DNA of 64,000 nt from CAZUAQ01 sp964618455 (GCA_964618455.1 CAZUAQ010000028.1:1-64000); one strand, 5' to 3'. Positions 50,725 to 60,701 are shown, counted from the first letter of the stretch. The notes: a model not told the origin generated them from the sequence alone. A program made the numbers and translations.

Positions 50725-53700
50725 CTAATCCAGGCAGTTCGGATCCGCCGGTACATTCGTACCGCTCAGGCAGTCCATGAACAGGGCGAGATCCGCACTG
50801 TCCACGTCGAAGTCACCGGCATCCAGCCGCGCGTTGAGGCAAGCGGGATCGGTCTGCACGATGCTCGAACCGGTCAGGCAGAACTGGAAGTGAGCGTAGT
50901 CGTCGAGGTCGACGTCGCCGTCCAGATCGAAGTCCGCCGGCGCCAGGGGATCGGAGGTATCCACCACAGTCAAGCTCACGGTGATGGTTTCCGATACGTT
51001 CGTGGCGGCGGGGTCGGTGATGGTGATCGTGGCGGCATGGTTGCCCGGTGCCAGCCCGGTCGTGGTGTAGCTGACGTCGAGCGTGTCCACATCCCCCGGT
51101 CCGGTGGAATCGCCGGACGCCGGCGCAACCGAGAGCCACGCGGCATCGTCGGTCACGGCGTAGTTCAGCGTGGTACCGTTGTCCACGCCGTTCCACACGG
51201 TGAACGTGTCGCTCGCGGCGTTCTCGCCCATGTCGACGGAGGGTGACAGCGTGCCGGGGTTCCGCGCGACCAAGGGCTCGGGCGTGACGATGAGTTGCTC
51301 GTCGAGATCGGCATCATCGAAGTAGGCATTTCCGCCGCCGGTGTTCTGAGCCTTGAGGAAGAGCGTGACGGTTGATGATTGCGCGGTTGCCTCGATGTTG
51401 AGCTGCTGCCATCCGCTCGTTCCGCCGACAGGATTACTCCACTGGATGTTGGCGGAAGAGGCGTTTGTTCCCCCCGCGGGGTCGATCCCGACCCAGAACG
51501 TGTTGCCGCTACCCTTGACCCACACGCTTCCGGTATAAAGGCTGCCGACCGACGCGTTGGGTACCTGCTGGTACACGCCGGCGGTCCACTGCGTCTCCCA
51601 AAAGTCCTGCACATGGTCGCTCGAGTGCGCCCCGCCGCCCAGCCATGTGACGCCATGCTTCGGCGAACCGGAGATCACGAATCGATGCCAGCTGTTGCCG
51701 GTGCGATGATCGGGATCGGGATCGTCGAAGAAGCCGCCCTCGAAATCCCAGTTGCTGAGTCCGGCGAAGGGCGCGTCCACCGGCAGCGTGAAATTGACCA
51801 TCGTGGTCTGCGATGCGCTGACCTGCACTCCAGTCGCCGCCTGGGTCTGGTAGCCCGTTTTGGAAGCCTGGACCGTGTAAGTTCCCGGTAAGACGTCGTT
51901 GAGCGCGTAGGTACCGTCTGTGGCGGTCGAGGTCGCGTACCCTCCGGAGGTGGTCTGCACGACCGCCCCGGGCAGCGGCGCGTTGGATGCATCCTTCACC
52001 GTGCCTGCCAGTGTGCCGGTCGAAGGCCCGATCGCCAGCGCAAAGTCGGCGGTGGACGTTGCATCGGGGGAGACGATCACATTCATCACGGTGCTCGATG
52101 TGTATCCTGATGCCGAAGCAGTCACACCGTACGTCCCGATGGGAACGTTACCGATCGTATACTGGCCGGAACCGTTGGTCGTGGCCGATTGCCCCCCGGG
52201 TGACGTGGACACGTTCGCGCCCGCAATCGGTTGACCTTGTTCGTCTTCCACCGTCCCGGCGATCGTCCCCGTGGCGGTGATGACTTCGAGCGTATTGCCG
52301 CGGATCGCGCCGTAAATGTCCCAGCCGGGCTGCGGTGTGTTGCCGACCCAGCGGATACCACCGGAGTACGGATTCGTGTTGCTCGTGTAGAGATAGACGC
52401 CTTGGCCGTCGGTGCGCTCGATCTTGAGGAAGTACGTGGTATTCGGCTCCACCGGGATACCGTCACCCATTGCCTCTCCACCGATCATCTCCCCGCCCAG
52501 CGTCGACTCAAGATAGTAACTGTCCCACGAGCCGATCACGTTACCGTTGGGGTTGTCGCCCTCGATGATGGTGAAGCGCAGCGTCACTCCGCCGACGTTC
52601 GGCTTGGCGGCGGCGTACTTGATGAAGCCGACATCCGAAGGTGTGGTGAACGTCTGGCCGTGGAAGGTCGCATAGAGACTGCATCCGTCGCAGTTGCCCA
52701 TGCAGGGGATGCCTGGCGCGCCGCAATCGACGAAGTAGAACCCGCGCGGCACCTTGCCGGTGTGCACGAGACTGAAGTCGGTCACGGTCGTCTGGTTCTC
52801 GGTGACGGTGATCTGCTGTGCGGCGGGGAGGTAACCGCGCTTGTTGACCGTCAGCGTGTAGGTGCCGACGGGCACATCGTACACATCATACTGTCCATCG
52901 AAGAGTGAAGGCCCGCCGAACTCGTAACCGTCGGTAAACACGTTGGCATGCTTCACCGGCTCGCCGGTGTCACTGCGCGTGATCGAGCCCTGCAGCTTGC
53001 CGACGGGACCACGGTAGGGGGAGAGCCGCGCGGGGGCGAGCTGGCCTTGCGCGACGGCATTGATCCGCCAGTTTCGCACATCCGTGTACTGCGGAAATGG
53101 ATCGGTCGGTTCGAAGATGCCGTCATTGTTAGAGTCGGTGGATCCACCGTTGGCCCAGGCGAAGGCGTTCCAACTGACATTCGACAGGATGAACGGGTGG
53201 ACCGCCACCACCTCCGGCCACTGGTACCACCACGTGCCGAAAGCTTCGACGTTGTAGTCCGCCGCCATCTGGCGTGTCGTCTTCGGGTAGCCCTCGTACG
53301 AAATGCCGAGGTGATCACCATAGGCGGTCTCGGTGATCATCACCTTCACGCCGCGACGGCCGTATTCGGCGCACTTGTCCAAGTCGCGCAGGTAGCCGTC
53401 GATCATCTTGTGCTTGGTGACGAAGCCGTGCCCCTCGTGCATGTTGTAGTGCGGCGGGTAGGACTCGGGATACGGATGAGTGCCCCAGACGTCGAATGCG
53501 AATGCCGCGGCCGGGTTGTGGCTGAATCCTTCTTCCCAGGAGTCGGGATTGTTCTGGCCCGGCGTCATGGTTTTCAGCGTCCCGGCGATGTCGGGGTTGA
53601 TCTGTGCCGCGCCGGCTTCGGCGTTATGAACCGCATTGTGCGCCGCCACCAGGTAATCGGCGTAGACGTCCATCGGCACGAAGTCGCGCGGGTCGCCCGG

Positions 53701-54147
53701 CTCGTTCCAGAGTTGCAGGTACACCAGCCGATCGGCGTATTGCGGATTGGCCAGCTTCCAGTCGCAGATCAGCGACGCCACCTGGCCCGCGTAGCCGGGA
53801 TCGGGCGTGCATCCGCCGTTGCATTCCTGCACGCGGACACAGGGGACGAGGTCGAGTTGGATCGCTTCACCGACCCAGTGGGGATTGGACGTGAGGCTGT
53901 AATCAAACACCCAGTCGAAAACGTAGCCGGTGTCGCCGGTCAAATTCCGCGTCCAGTGAAATCCGGTCAGGATGTCCGGCCCGCCATCCTTGAGGTTGTG
54001 CATGCCCATGAAATTGCGACGCACGCGCAGCGGTTCCTGAGCTGAGGCCGTGGATGTTCCGGTGGTCACCAGGATGCCTGCGGCCAGGGTCGAGGCTGCT
54101 ATCGTCAATACAGAGAATAACTTACGAGCGTACAACCGATTCTGCAT
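50725..54147 (-). CDS. secreted multidomain GH-A-like hydrolase with dockerin-like end
   Basis: 1140 residues. Signal peptide to about residue 36 (TSTASAQEP). A TIM-barrel catalytic domain follows (about 40-390); LQLWNEPGD supplies a possible acid/base Glu149 and VMITETAYG a possible nucleophile Glu273, the clan GH-A arrangement. Then come a CNA-B/carboxypeptidase-regulatory domain (about 400-460), a Cys-rich beta domain (about 465-630), two more regulatory repeats (TGTIAGTVEDEQG and TGTLAGTVKDASN), a carbohydrate-binding-like jelly roll (DFEGGFFDDPDPDH), a BACON-like Ig domain and a duplicated dockerin-like end (DLDGDVDLDDY ... C-x-x-G). Probably a secreted or surface polysaccharide hydrolase; the glycan is unknown. 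Confidence 0.85.
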   Translation of the reverse strand: MQNRLYARKLFSVLTIAASTLAAGILVTTGTSTASAQEPLRVRRNFMGMHNLKDGGPDILTGFHWTRNLTGDTGYVFDWVFDYSLTSNPHWVGEAIQLDLVPCVRVQECNGGCTPDPGYAGQVASLICDWKLANPQYADRLVYLQLWNEPGDPRDFVPMDVYADYLVAAHNAVHNAEAGAAQINPDIAGTLKTMTPGQNNPDSWEEGFSHNPAAAFAFDVWGTHPYPESYPPHYNMHEGHGFVTKHKMIDGYLRDLDKCAEYGRRGVKVMITETAYGDHLGISYEGYPKTTRQMAADYNVEAFGTWWYQWPEVVAVHPFILSNVSWNAFAWANGGSTDSNNDGIFEPTDPFPQYTDVRNWRINAVAQGQLAPARLSPYRGPVGKLQGSITRSDTGEPVKHANVFTDGYEFGGPSLFDGQYDVYDVPVGTYTLTVNKRGYLPAAQQITVTENQTTVTDFSLVHTGKVPRGFYFVDCGAPGIPCMGNCDGCSLYATFHGQTFTTPSDVGFIKYAAAKPNVGGVTLRFTIIEGDNPNGNVIGSWDSYYLESTLGGEMIGGEAMGDGIPVEPNTTYFLKIERTDGQGVYLYTSNTNPYSGGIRWVGNTPQPGWDIYGAIRGNTLEVITATGTIAGTVEDEQGQPIAGANVSTSPGGQSATTNGSGQYTIGNVPIGTYGVTASASGYTSSTVMNVIVSPDATSTADFALAIGPSTGTLAGTVKDASNAPLPGAVVQTTSGGYATSTATDGTYALNDVLPGTYTVQASKTGYQTQAATGVQVSASQTTMVNFTLPVDAPFAGLSNWDFEGGFFDDPDPDHRTGNSWHRFVISGSPKHGVTWLGGGAHSSDHVQDFWETQWTAGVYQQVPNASVGSLYTGSVWVKGSGNTFWVGIDPAGGTNASSANIQWSNPVGGTSGWQQLNIEATAQSSTVTLFLKAQNTGGGNAYFDDADLDEQLIVTPEPLVARNPGTLSPSVDMGENAASDTFTVWNGVDNGTTLNYAVTDDAAWLSVAPASGDSTGPGDVDTLDVSYTTTGLAPGNHAATITITDPAATNVSETITVSLTVVDTSDPLAPADFDLDGDVDLDDYAHFQFCLTGSSIVQTDPACLNARLDAGDFDVDSADLALFMDCLSGTNVPADPNCLD

Positions 54148-54246
54148 GTGCCGCGACTCCTGAGAAAAGAAGGGTGCCCCGTATGGGGTATTCTAATCAT
54201 AACAGTCGGGCTGTATGTGTCCACGACAAACTTTATTTGTTGGTGT

Positions 54247-54281
54247 GGAACAAAATGGAGTGTCGTTTCGGCCTTTGTTCC
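54247..54281 (-). terminator. terminator-like hairpin
   Basis: GGAACAAA (54247-54254) and TTTGTTCC (54274-54281) are inverted arms lying just downstream of the leftward protease-like gene. The spacer is 19 bases. Confidence 0.4.
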
Positions 54282-54293
54282 GGATCGATGGGA

Positions 54294-56015
54294 TCAATCC
54301 CGGCAGTCGGGTTCGGCGTCGATGGCCGGGCCGCTGAAACAGTCCTGGAGAATCGCCATGTCGTTCTCATCGACGTCGCTGTCGGCATCGAGCAGAGCGT
54401 GCACGCAGGAGGGCGCGAGCTGCGGTGTATCCGGACCGCTCATGCAGCGCTGGAAGGCGGCGAAGTCCATCAGGTCCACGTCGTTATCGTTGTCGAAGTC
54501 GGCGTCAACGGCGGGGGGAACGATGAGCTGGTACTCGAGCGAGGGATCATCCTGGAGAAACAATCCACCGCCACGTAGCACGAAGTTGAAATCGGTCATC
54601 AGGTTCATACCGATGATGCCGTCCAGCGTACCGCCTTCGGGCGAGCCCACTTCCAGAAGCACCACGGGTACATTCGTGAACGTCATCCACTCACCAAGGG
54701 CGGGGATGTCGATGCGATCGATGTAGAAGCCGGGTTCCATGGTCACGTCTCCGGAGACGCCCTCGATCTCGACAAGGAAGTCCGGCGTGGCCGGGTTGAG
54801 GTTTAATCGTGCGGCCACCCGGTTGCCGATGACGGTGACCTGCGCGCCGGTGTCCAGCATGAACCGGTCCTTGTCAATGGCGGAGCGGTTCCCCTGATAG
54901 AGATCGACACTGCTGAGGAAAAAGAGGCTCTGCGCACCGACGCCGATGATGATCGACGGGCTTTGCGGGGCGTCGAGCGGGCAACCGCCGAACACATCGA
55001 TACACGGCGTGTATTGGACGGACACACCACCGAGGGGACGAAGCTCGAGCGGCACGAGATTCGGATACTCGGGGATGGAGAGATCGTCCTGCTCGTAGAA
55101 CTCGATCAGCGGTGTTTCGTAGACTTCGGAATCGATGGTGCGCGAAACAGTCTGTTCGTTGTTGAAAGTCGCGGTGTAGTAGACGGATAGCGGTGTCCCG
55201 ATGGCGGTGAACAGTTCAGGGGCTCCCGGAGCGGGAGTATCGGCAACGGCGACGGACACGTTCGTCTCACCCACCATGTTGGTCGTGTCCAGCAGAAGCG
55301 ATTGCGGATCGATGCTGTCGATGCCGTCGATGTAAAGACCGATGGGATAACTCACGAACGCATCGACGGAACCGGTCACGCCGGTGATCGTGATCGTGCT
55401 GTTCGTCAGCAGACCGTTGCTCCCAAGGCCGAACGTGAGCCCGGCCGCGTTACTGACGAGATGGGCACCCGCCCCGGTATCGAGCAGGCCGACGGTGTAA
55501 TCCGCTTCAAGATCATCAGGCTGAATCAGGGTCCCACCGACGGTGGTGGAGGGAATGGCATCCAGTTCGAGCGACGCGCTGCGTTCATCGGTGGCGACGA
55601 CGGCAATGTAGGAAATGAAGCCGTCGATGGGGGGGCTGTCGATCACGAGAACGTGGATGGGGGCTGTGGAAGCGGCCGTGTCCTGAGTCGATGTCGTCGT
55701 GTCGTTCGGAGAGGTCTTGCGTCGGGCGTTCCGCATCTCCAGCAACCGTTCGGAACGCGGCAGTTCATTGAAGGCTCGGGCCGCACGGCGTATGCGCGGC
55801 GTCCGGTCAATTTCTGCGGGCTGCCTGAGCCGGGCGCGTGCTCCCGGCGGATGATGAATCGCTCGAATGCGATCTCCTCCCGAGGCGCGCAGATCCGTGG
55901 ACTGCCGCTGCCAAGGATCAGGGGTGGCTCGGCCCGTTTCGGCAGCGAGATCGGCACTCAGCATGCACAGCATCACGCCGACCGCAAGCGGGGCGCGGTG
56001 AAGGTTCGATAACAT
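54294..56015 (-). CDS. secreted two-lobed aspartic protease-like protein with dockerin-like end
   Basis: 573 residues; GAGGG precedes the ATG at 56015 and a signal peptide follows. Two DTGA motifs in similar hydrophobic settings (GLLDTGAGAHLVS with Asp179, and FMLDTGAQVTVIG with Asp388) mark two retropepsin/pepsin-like lobes in one chain, about 209 residues apart. Each is followed by a flap-like and a late hydrophobic-Gly segment (GIIGMNLMTDFNF near the end). A duplicated dockerin-like calcium end closes the protein. If both Asp act together it would be a secreted pepsin-like peptidase; one lobe may instead be structural. It precedes the GH-A-like gene on the same strand. Confidence 0.8.
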   Translation of the reverse strand: MLSNLHRAPLAVGVMLCMLSADLAAETGRATPDPWQRQSTDLRASGGDRIRAIHHPPGARARLRQPAEIDRTPRIRRAARAFNELPRSERLLEMRNARRKTSPNDTTTSTQDTAASTAPIHVLVIDSPPIDGFISYIAVVATDERSASLELDAIPSTTVGGTLIQPDDLEADYTVGLLDTGAGAHLVSNAAGLTFGLGSNGLLTNSTITITGVTGSVDAFVSYPIGLYIDGIDSIDPQSLLLDTTNMVGETNVSVAVADTPAPGAPELFTAIGTPLSVYYTATFNNEQTVSRTIDSEVYETPLIEFYEQDDLSIPEYPNLVPLELRPLGGVSVQYTPCIDVFGGCPLDAPQSPSIIIGVGAQSLFFLSSVDLYQGNRSAIDKDRFMLDTGAQVTVIGNRVAARLNLNPATPDFLVEIEGVSGDVTMEPGFYIDRIDIPALGEWMTFTNVPVVLLEVGSPEGGTLDGIIGMNLMTDFNFVLRGGGLFLQDDPSLEYQLIVPPAVDADFDNDNDVDLMDFAAFQRCMSGPDTPQLAPSCVHALLDADSDVDENDMAILQDCFSGPAIDAEPDCRD

Positions 56016-56142
56016 GGTGACCCTCGGTGTCTCAAATCCGCGACGTCGGGAGGTTTCTCACTAACGATTCTAGCGAAGCCCAGGTGAGATTTCGCGGAAA
56101 AAGCGAGGGCCGCCCGATCGCGTGGCAGACTCGAGCGGATGC

Positions 56143-57474
56143 CTATTGGTGCGCATCGACATGCGTCGGTGGGGCGTCGAGATTGGCTTTATGCTCCTCC
56201 ACGACCCTGTCGATCATGGCCAGCACGTCCGGATTGTCCTGTGCCACGTTAAACCGTTCGGAGGGATCGATCTCGATCTGATGCAGACGCAGCGGGTCGT
56301 GCCTGTCGATCTTCTTCGCGCCTTCGCCGTATCCGTACTGCGTAATGAAGTGTGCCTTCCACACACCGACCCGCACGGCGTAGAGCGTCGAACCGCGGTA
56401 GTAGAAGAGATCCTTCCGCGGCGTGGGGGCGGCATCGCGCAGGACGGGGCTGATGTCCACACCGTCGACGACGCGATCATCGGGCAGGTTCGCCCCGGCC
56501 AGCCGGATGGCGGTGGTGTAAAGGTCCATCGTGCAGGCGATCTCGGGCGTGACCGTATTGGCGCGGACCGTTCCGGGCCACCAGGCGATGCCCGGTACAC
56601 GCATCCCGCCTTCATACGTGGTCCCTTTGCCGGCATGCAGCAGCCCCGCCGATCCGCCGCGCGACCCCATGATCAACCAGGGCCCGTTGTCGCTGGTGAA
56701 GAAGACGAAGGTGTTCTTGTGGAGATTCAGGTAGCGTAACTCGTCGAGAATCCGGCCGACGGACCAGTCGATCTCTTCCACGACATCGCCGTAGAGTCCG
56801 TGGCGGCTTTTGCCCTTGAACTTGTCGGACGCGAAGAGGGGCACGTGCGGAAACGTGTACGGCAGGTAGAGGAAGAAAGGCTTGTTCTTGTTTGACCGGA
56901 TGAACTTGATCGCTTCCTCGGTGTAACGCGGCGTGAGCGTGGTCTGTTCGGCGGGTTCCTCGATCACGGTCTCCTGATCGATGACCGGACAGGGCTTCAT
57001 GTCGTTGGAGTAGGGGATGCCGTAGTAGCGGTCGAAGCCGTGCCGCGTGGGCAAGTAGGGGGGCAGGTGTCCGAGGTGCCATTTTCCGATGCAGGCGGTC
57101 TTGTAGCCCACCTCCTTCAATGCCTCTGCCAGGGTGATTTCGGACGCGGGGAGTCCGTCGGTGGAATCCGGAAAGAGCACTCGGCGTTGGCGGCCCGCCA
57201 TGCCGGTGCGAATGGGGTACCTGCCGGTCATCAGTGCCGCCCGGCTGGGTGTGCACACGGAGGCGGCGGAGTAGAACTGCGTGAAGCGCATACCCTCATC
57301 CGCCATGCGGTCCAGGTTCGGCGTGGCGAGCGTGGGATGGCCATAGCAGCCGAGATCGCCGTACCCGAGATCGTCGGCAAACAGGATAATGATGTTGGGC
57401 CGGGCCTGGAGGTCGGATGTCTGAAACAGGCTGCCGAGCAACAGGGCGAGTACGGGAAGGGCGCGAACCATCAT
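56143..57474 (-). CDS. secreted formylglycine-dependent sulfatase
   Basis: 443 residues with a signal peptide (about 1-24). S1 family sulfatase: metal-binding FADDLGYGDLGCYGH, the CTPSR motif with Cys74 that is converted to formylglycine, GKWHLGH, and FFTSDNGPW for the calcium site. Similar to arylsulfatase A/GALNS-type enzymes. Planctomycetes use many such enzymes to remove sulfate from algal or host glycans. No maturation (FGE or anSME) gene lies in the window. It ends close to the protease-like gene start, on the same strand. Confidence 0.95.
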   Translation of the reverse strand: MMVRALPVLALLLGSLFQTSDLQARPNIIILFADDLGYGDLGCYGHPTLATPNLDRMADEGMRFTQFYSAASVCTPSRAALMTGRYPIRTGMAGRQRRVLFPDSTDGLPASEITLAEALKEVGYKTACIGKWHLGHLPPYLPTRHGFDRYYGIPYSNDMKPCPVIDQETVIEEPAEQTTLTPRYTEEAIKFIRSNKNKPFFLYLPYTFPHVPLFASDKFKGKSRHGLYGDVVEEIDWSVGRILDELRYLNLHKNTFVFFTSDNGPWLIMGSRGGSAGLLHAGKGTTYEGGMRVPGIAWWPGTVRANTVTPEIACTMDLYTTAIRLAGANLPDDRVVDGVDISPVLRDAAPTPRKDLFYYRGSTLYAVRVGVWKAHFITQYGYGEGAKKIDRHDPLRLHQIEIDPSERFNVAQDNPDVLAMIDRVVEEHKANLDAPPTHVDAHQ

Positions 57475-57721
57475 GGGAGTCTTCCTGCTAGCGAAGTGTT
57501 CGATGAATCAGGTACGTGGTGGCGATGGTATGATACGGCGGGAGGGGTCGCAAGCGGCTGGATCGGGGGCATGATCCAAGGTCGAAATCGGCTGTGAATG
57601 GCGGTGCCAAATGAACTTAAGGAGGAGGGTCCGATTCTCCGATGCAAGAAAGGGCGACCCGGAAATCGGGGTGCGAGCGAGTCCTTACCACCATCGAGCT
57701 GAAAGTCCAGCGGGGAGAGTC

Positions 57722-58510
57722 ATGCGTTTCGTACGAGTAAGCCTTCTCATCATGATCGGTCTGGGCCTGGCCGGCTGCACGGCCCCGAACAAGGGCGCCG
57801 GTGTGCTGAATCAACTGCCGGATCCCGTGGTGCAGCGCTGGCCGCATGTCGTGCCTTCTCCCGCGCCACCCCGGCCGCCGGCACATCCCAAGCCTCAGCC
57901 GCGGGTTGTCCGCCCTGAGCCGCGGCAGGTCGAGCCGACACCCCGTGTGACCTCGCGATCCCTCGAGGGGGTCCACATCGTCGTGGACCCGGGCCATGGC
58001 GGAAAGGATCCCGGAGCAAGCTCCAGGCATATCTCCCTTCCCGAAAAGAAGATCGTCCTGAGCATTGCCAACGAGTTGACGAAAGAACTCCGGGCCCGCG
58101 GGGCGCGCGTCACGCAGACGAGAACAAGCGACAAGTACATTTCCCTGGAGCAGCGGGCACGCGTAGCGGAAAAAACGCGGGCGGACATGCTGGTCTCCAT
58201 TCACGCTGATGCCGCCGCCAACACCTCTGCCAACGGGATCGGACTGTTCATCGCGCGGAACGCCTCCAAGGAAAGCCGGTATGCCGCCATCCGCATGCAT
58301 CGGACACTCAAGAGTAAGGGCTTCGAGTGCCGGGCGATTCAACGCAAGGGATTCATTGTGCTGGTCGGCCATTCCCGCCCCTCCATGCTGATCGAAACCG
58401 GATTCATGTCGAATCGTAATGATGCGCTGGCACTGGCCAAGTCCGCTCACCGATCGCGTGTCGCGAAGGCCATCGCCGACGGGCTCGACGTCCATTTCAA
58501 ATCGCAGTAG
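57722..58510 (+). CDS. N-acetylmuramoyl-L-alanine amidase lipoprotein
   Basis: 262 residues from the ATG at 57722 (GGGGAGAG just upstream), with a lipobox LAGC at about residue 19 and a Pro-rich linker to about 75. The Amidase_3 domain follows: VDPGHGGKDPGA (zinc His), a Glu in LPEKKIVL, SIHADAA (second zinc His) and IETGFMSN with the catalytic Glu. It cleaves the amide bond between MurNAc and the stem peptide in the periplasm and probably acts in cell division or wall turnover. It is divergent from the sulfatase gene across a 247-base gap that shows no other gene. Confidence 0.93.
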   Translation: MRFVRVSLLIMIGLGLAGCTAPNKGAGVLNQLPDPVVQRWPHVVPSPAPPRPPAHPKPQPRVVRPEPRQVEPTPRVTSRSLEGVHIVVDPGHGGKDPGASSRHISLPEKKIVLSIANELTKELRARGARVTQTRTSDKYISLEQRARVAEKTRADMLVSIHADAAANTSANGIGLFIARNASKESRYAAIRMHRTLKSKGFECRAIQRKGFIVLVGHSRPSMLIETGFMSNRNDALALAKSAHRSRVAKAIADGLDVHFKSQ

Positions 58511-58583
58511 ATGCATCAGCCCCAGTAATATGGGCCCTGCGCCACATTCCCCTTCTCATCGAGGCGAGGCCTTACCGCCGGGG

Positions 58584-58613
58584 TTGACCTCGCGCACACC
58601 GTGCGTGTGTAAT
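58584..58613 (+). promoter_or_regulatory. sigma-70-type promoter candidate
   Basis: TTGACC (58584-58589), an 18-base spacer and TGTAAT (58608-58613) lie about 32 bases before the small membrane protein start. Confidence 0.4.
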
Positions 58614-58645
58614 GAAGCCGCCTATCACGTGAGGAGGTTTCATTC

Positions 58646-58900
58646 ATGAGCGCATCATCCGGCAGGGACCCATCCATCCGCGACGATCCTGATCGGCCCG
58701 AACCCTCGTCCTATGCCGGTCCCCCGGAGGAAGATCCGGAGTACGGCGATCTCCTGCTGGTCGACCTGCTTCGACCGGATTGGAAGCACTTCTTCAAGCG
58801 GTACCGCGTCGATTTCTGGGGATTCGTCATCATCTCCGCCATCTGTGCCTGCATCATTCTTGGAACCCAGTGGCTCGCCCGGATCGGGGCAAACTCATGA
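58646..58900 (+). CDS. small single-span membrane protein
   Basis: 84 residues with GAGGAGG eight bases before the ATG, a strong ribosome site. The N-terminal 40 residues are acidic and Pro-rich; one membrane span lies at about 59-77 (FWGFVIISAICACIILGTQWL). I recognise no family. It stands directly before a symporter gene (109 bases), on the same strand, and may be its small partner, as some sodium:solute symporters have a short membrane companion. Confidence 0.75.
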   Translation: MSASSGRDPSIRDDPDRPEPSSYAGPPEEDPEYGDLLLVDLLRPDWKHFFKRYRVDFWGFVIISAICACIILGTQWLARIGANS

Positions 58901-59009
58901 CGTGCCTGTTGTGTGTCATGTCGCCGATAAGGGCGGGCGAAGGCGGGAGACATCCTCTCCGGCCTGACGGGATGGATCCGGGCTCCCTCGGCTCCCGGGG
59001 GGCTGTCGC

Positions 59010-60569
59010 GTGAACCTTCACCCGTTGGACTGGGCCGTCCTCGTCATCTATCTGTTGGCCATATTCGTCATCGGGCTGGTCTGCACGAAGCTGGTCCGGA
59101 CCCAGTCGGATCTGTTTCTCGGCGGGCGGCGCTTCGGGAAGCTGATGCTGACCTTTCAGTCGTTCGGGATCGGCACGCACTCCGAACAGGTTGTGGCGGT
59201 GGTGGGGCAGTGCTACCGGCTCGGCCTCGCGGGGATCTGGTGGCAGTTCATGTGGCTCTTCGCCACGCCGGTGTACTGGCTCTCGTTTCCACTGCTTCGC
59301 CGGATGCGGGTGATGACGACAGCGGACTACTGGGCCGAGCGTTTCTCGCCCGGGCTCGGACGCTTCTCGGCATTCGTCGGCGTGTTCCAGGTGACGTTCA
59401 CGATTGCCACGATGCTCAAGGCGGTCAGCACCGTGCTGGAGGCGGTGACGGACCAGGCGATTCGCGAGGAATGGGTCGTGCCGATCTGCGCGACGTTGTT
59501 CGTGTTCTACGGCATCGCCGGCGGACTGTATGCCGCCACCATCACGGACATCATCCAGGGGATCCTGACCATATTTCTCTCGTTGCTGCTGATCCCGTTC
59601 ATTCTCCATGAGACAGGTGGCATGTCGGGATTGCACGATCTGCTGGATCCGTCCAAGTTCAGCCTGACCGTGCCCGCGAAGATGACGGTCTTCTATATTG
59701 CCATGCTTTCGATCAATTCCCTCGTCGGTGTCTACACGGGCCCGCACACGATGACGAACGCCGGGTCCGGGCGTACCGAGTGGGACGTGCGCGTGGGGAC
59801 GATGTCGGGCACGCTGCTCAAGCGTTTCTGTACCGTATCCTGGGCATTTCTCGGGCTGGGGGCGCTGGCGCTGTATCCAAGCCTGGTGAACGAAGAGGAG
59901 GCTTTCGGGCACCTCGTGCGCGACCTGTTGCCCAACGGGTTGACCGGCTTGATGATCGCCGCCGTGCTGGCGGCGGTGATGTCCACGTGCGACGCGCTGA
60001 TGCTGACCGGGGCCGCGTTGATCACGCGGAACCTCTACAGGGACCGCCACACGGACCGAAGCGAGGCGCACTACATCTGGGTCGGGCGGATTGCATCGGT
60101 GGGGGTCGTGCTGCTGGCAAGTCTTCTCGCCTTCGCGTTACCGAGTGTCCTCCATGGATTGAAGTGGATCTGGTCGATGTACGCTTTCCTTGGACTGGCC
60201 TGGTGGGCGGGGGTCATCTGGCCGCGCGCGACGACGCTGGCCGCCTGGATGAGTTCGCTGGTGACGGCACTCGTATACCTGGTGACCTGGTCCTGCAACA
60301 GGTGGGGCATCGAGTTGATGCTGACCACGTGCTTTTCCACACGCCGGGAGGTCGTCGACGGTTTGCTCAGCGTGTTCGGCGATGCAGCCCACAAGGCGTT
60401 CGACATCAGCTACCCGGTCCAAATCGCGCTGTATCTCTCCGCGGGCCTGATCACGCTGGTGGTGACGAGTTTCCTGACCACGCACCGCGACCCGGCACGC
60501 GTGGCTCGGTTCTATCGCAAGATGCGGGCACCGGTCGGGCAGTCGCCGGAGTTCGATCGAGAGGGATAA
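59010..60569 (+). CDS. sodium:solute symporter (SSS family)
   Basis: 519 residues with a GTG start and GGGGGG upstream. About 13-14 membrane spans. SSS-family marks: DLFLGGRRFGKLMLTFQSFG in span 1, ITDIIQGILTIF, and AAVLAAVMSTCDALMLTGAALITRNLYR near span 8-9, where the conserved Ser and Thr belong to the sodium site. It imports an organic solute (sugar, amino acid or acid) with Na+. The GTG start lies after a weakly structured 109-base gap. The next gene is separated by 132 bases. Confidence 0.92.
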   Translation: MNLHPLDWAVLVIYLLAIFVIGLVCTKLVRTQSDLFLGGRRFGKLMLTFQSFGIGTHSEQVVAVVGQCYRLGLAGIWWQFMWLFATPVYWLSFPLLRRMRVMTTADYWAERFSPGLGRFSAFVGVFQVTFTIATMLKAVSTVLEAVTDQAIREEWVVPICATLFVFYGIAGGLYAATITDIIQGILTIFLSLLLIPFILHETGGMSGLHDLLDPSKFSLTVPAKMTVFYIAMLSINSLVGVYTGPHTMTNAGSGRTEWDVRVGTMSGTLLKRFCTVSWAFLGLGALALYPSLVNEEEAFGHLVRDLLPNGLTGLMIAAVLAAVMSTCDALMLTGAALITRNLYRDRHTDRSEAHYIWVGRIASVGVVLLASLLAFALPSVLHGLKWIWSMYAFLGLAWWAGVIWPRATTLAAWMSSLVTALVYLVTWSCNRWGIELMLTTCFSTRREVVDGLLSVFGDAAHKAFDISYPVQIALYLSAGLITLVVTSFLTTHRDPARVARFYRKMRAPVGQSPEFDREG

Positions 60570-60701
60570 AGTGGGGCCATGTGCCAGTTCTCTATTGACA
60601 TAAAGAGAACCCTGCCGGACAATACCAAAACCTGTACCCGTTCAATTCATCATGGAGGGCGTCGGCAGCCGGGAGGGCGATGCAATCGAAAGGGGATCAC
60701 G

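Noticed and set aside
50725..56015. Cellulosome components
   Set aside because: The C-termini are dockerin-like, but no cohesin or scaffoldin is present, and planctomycetes use this motif widely for other purposes.
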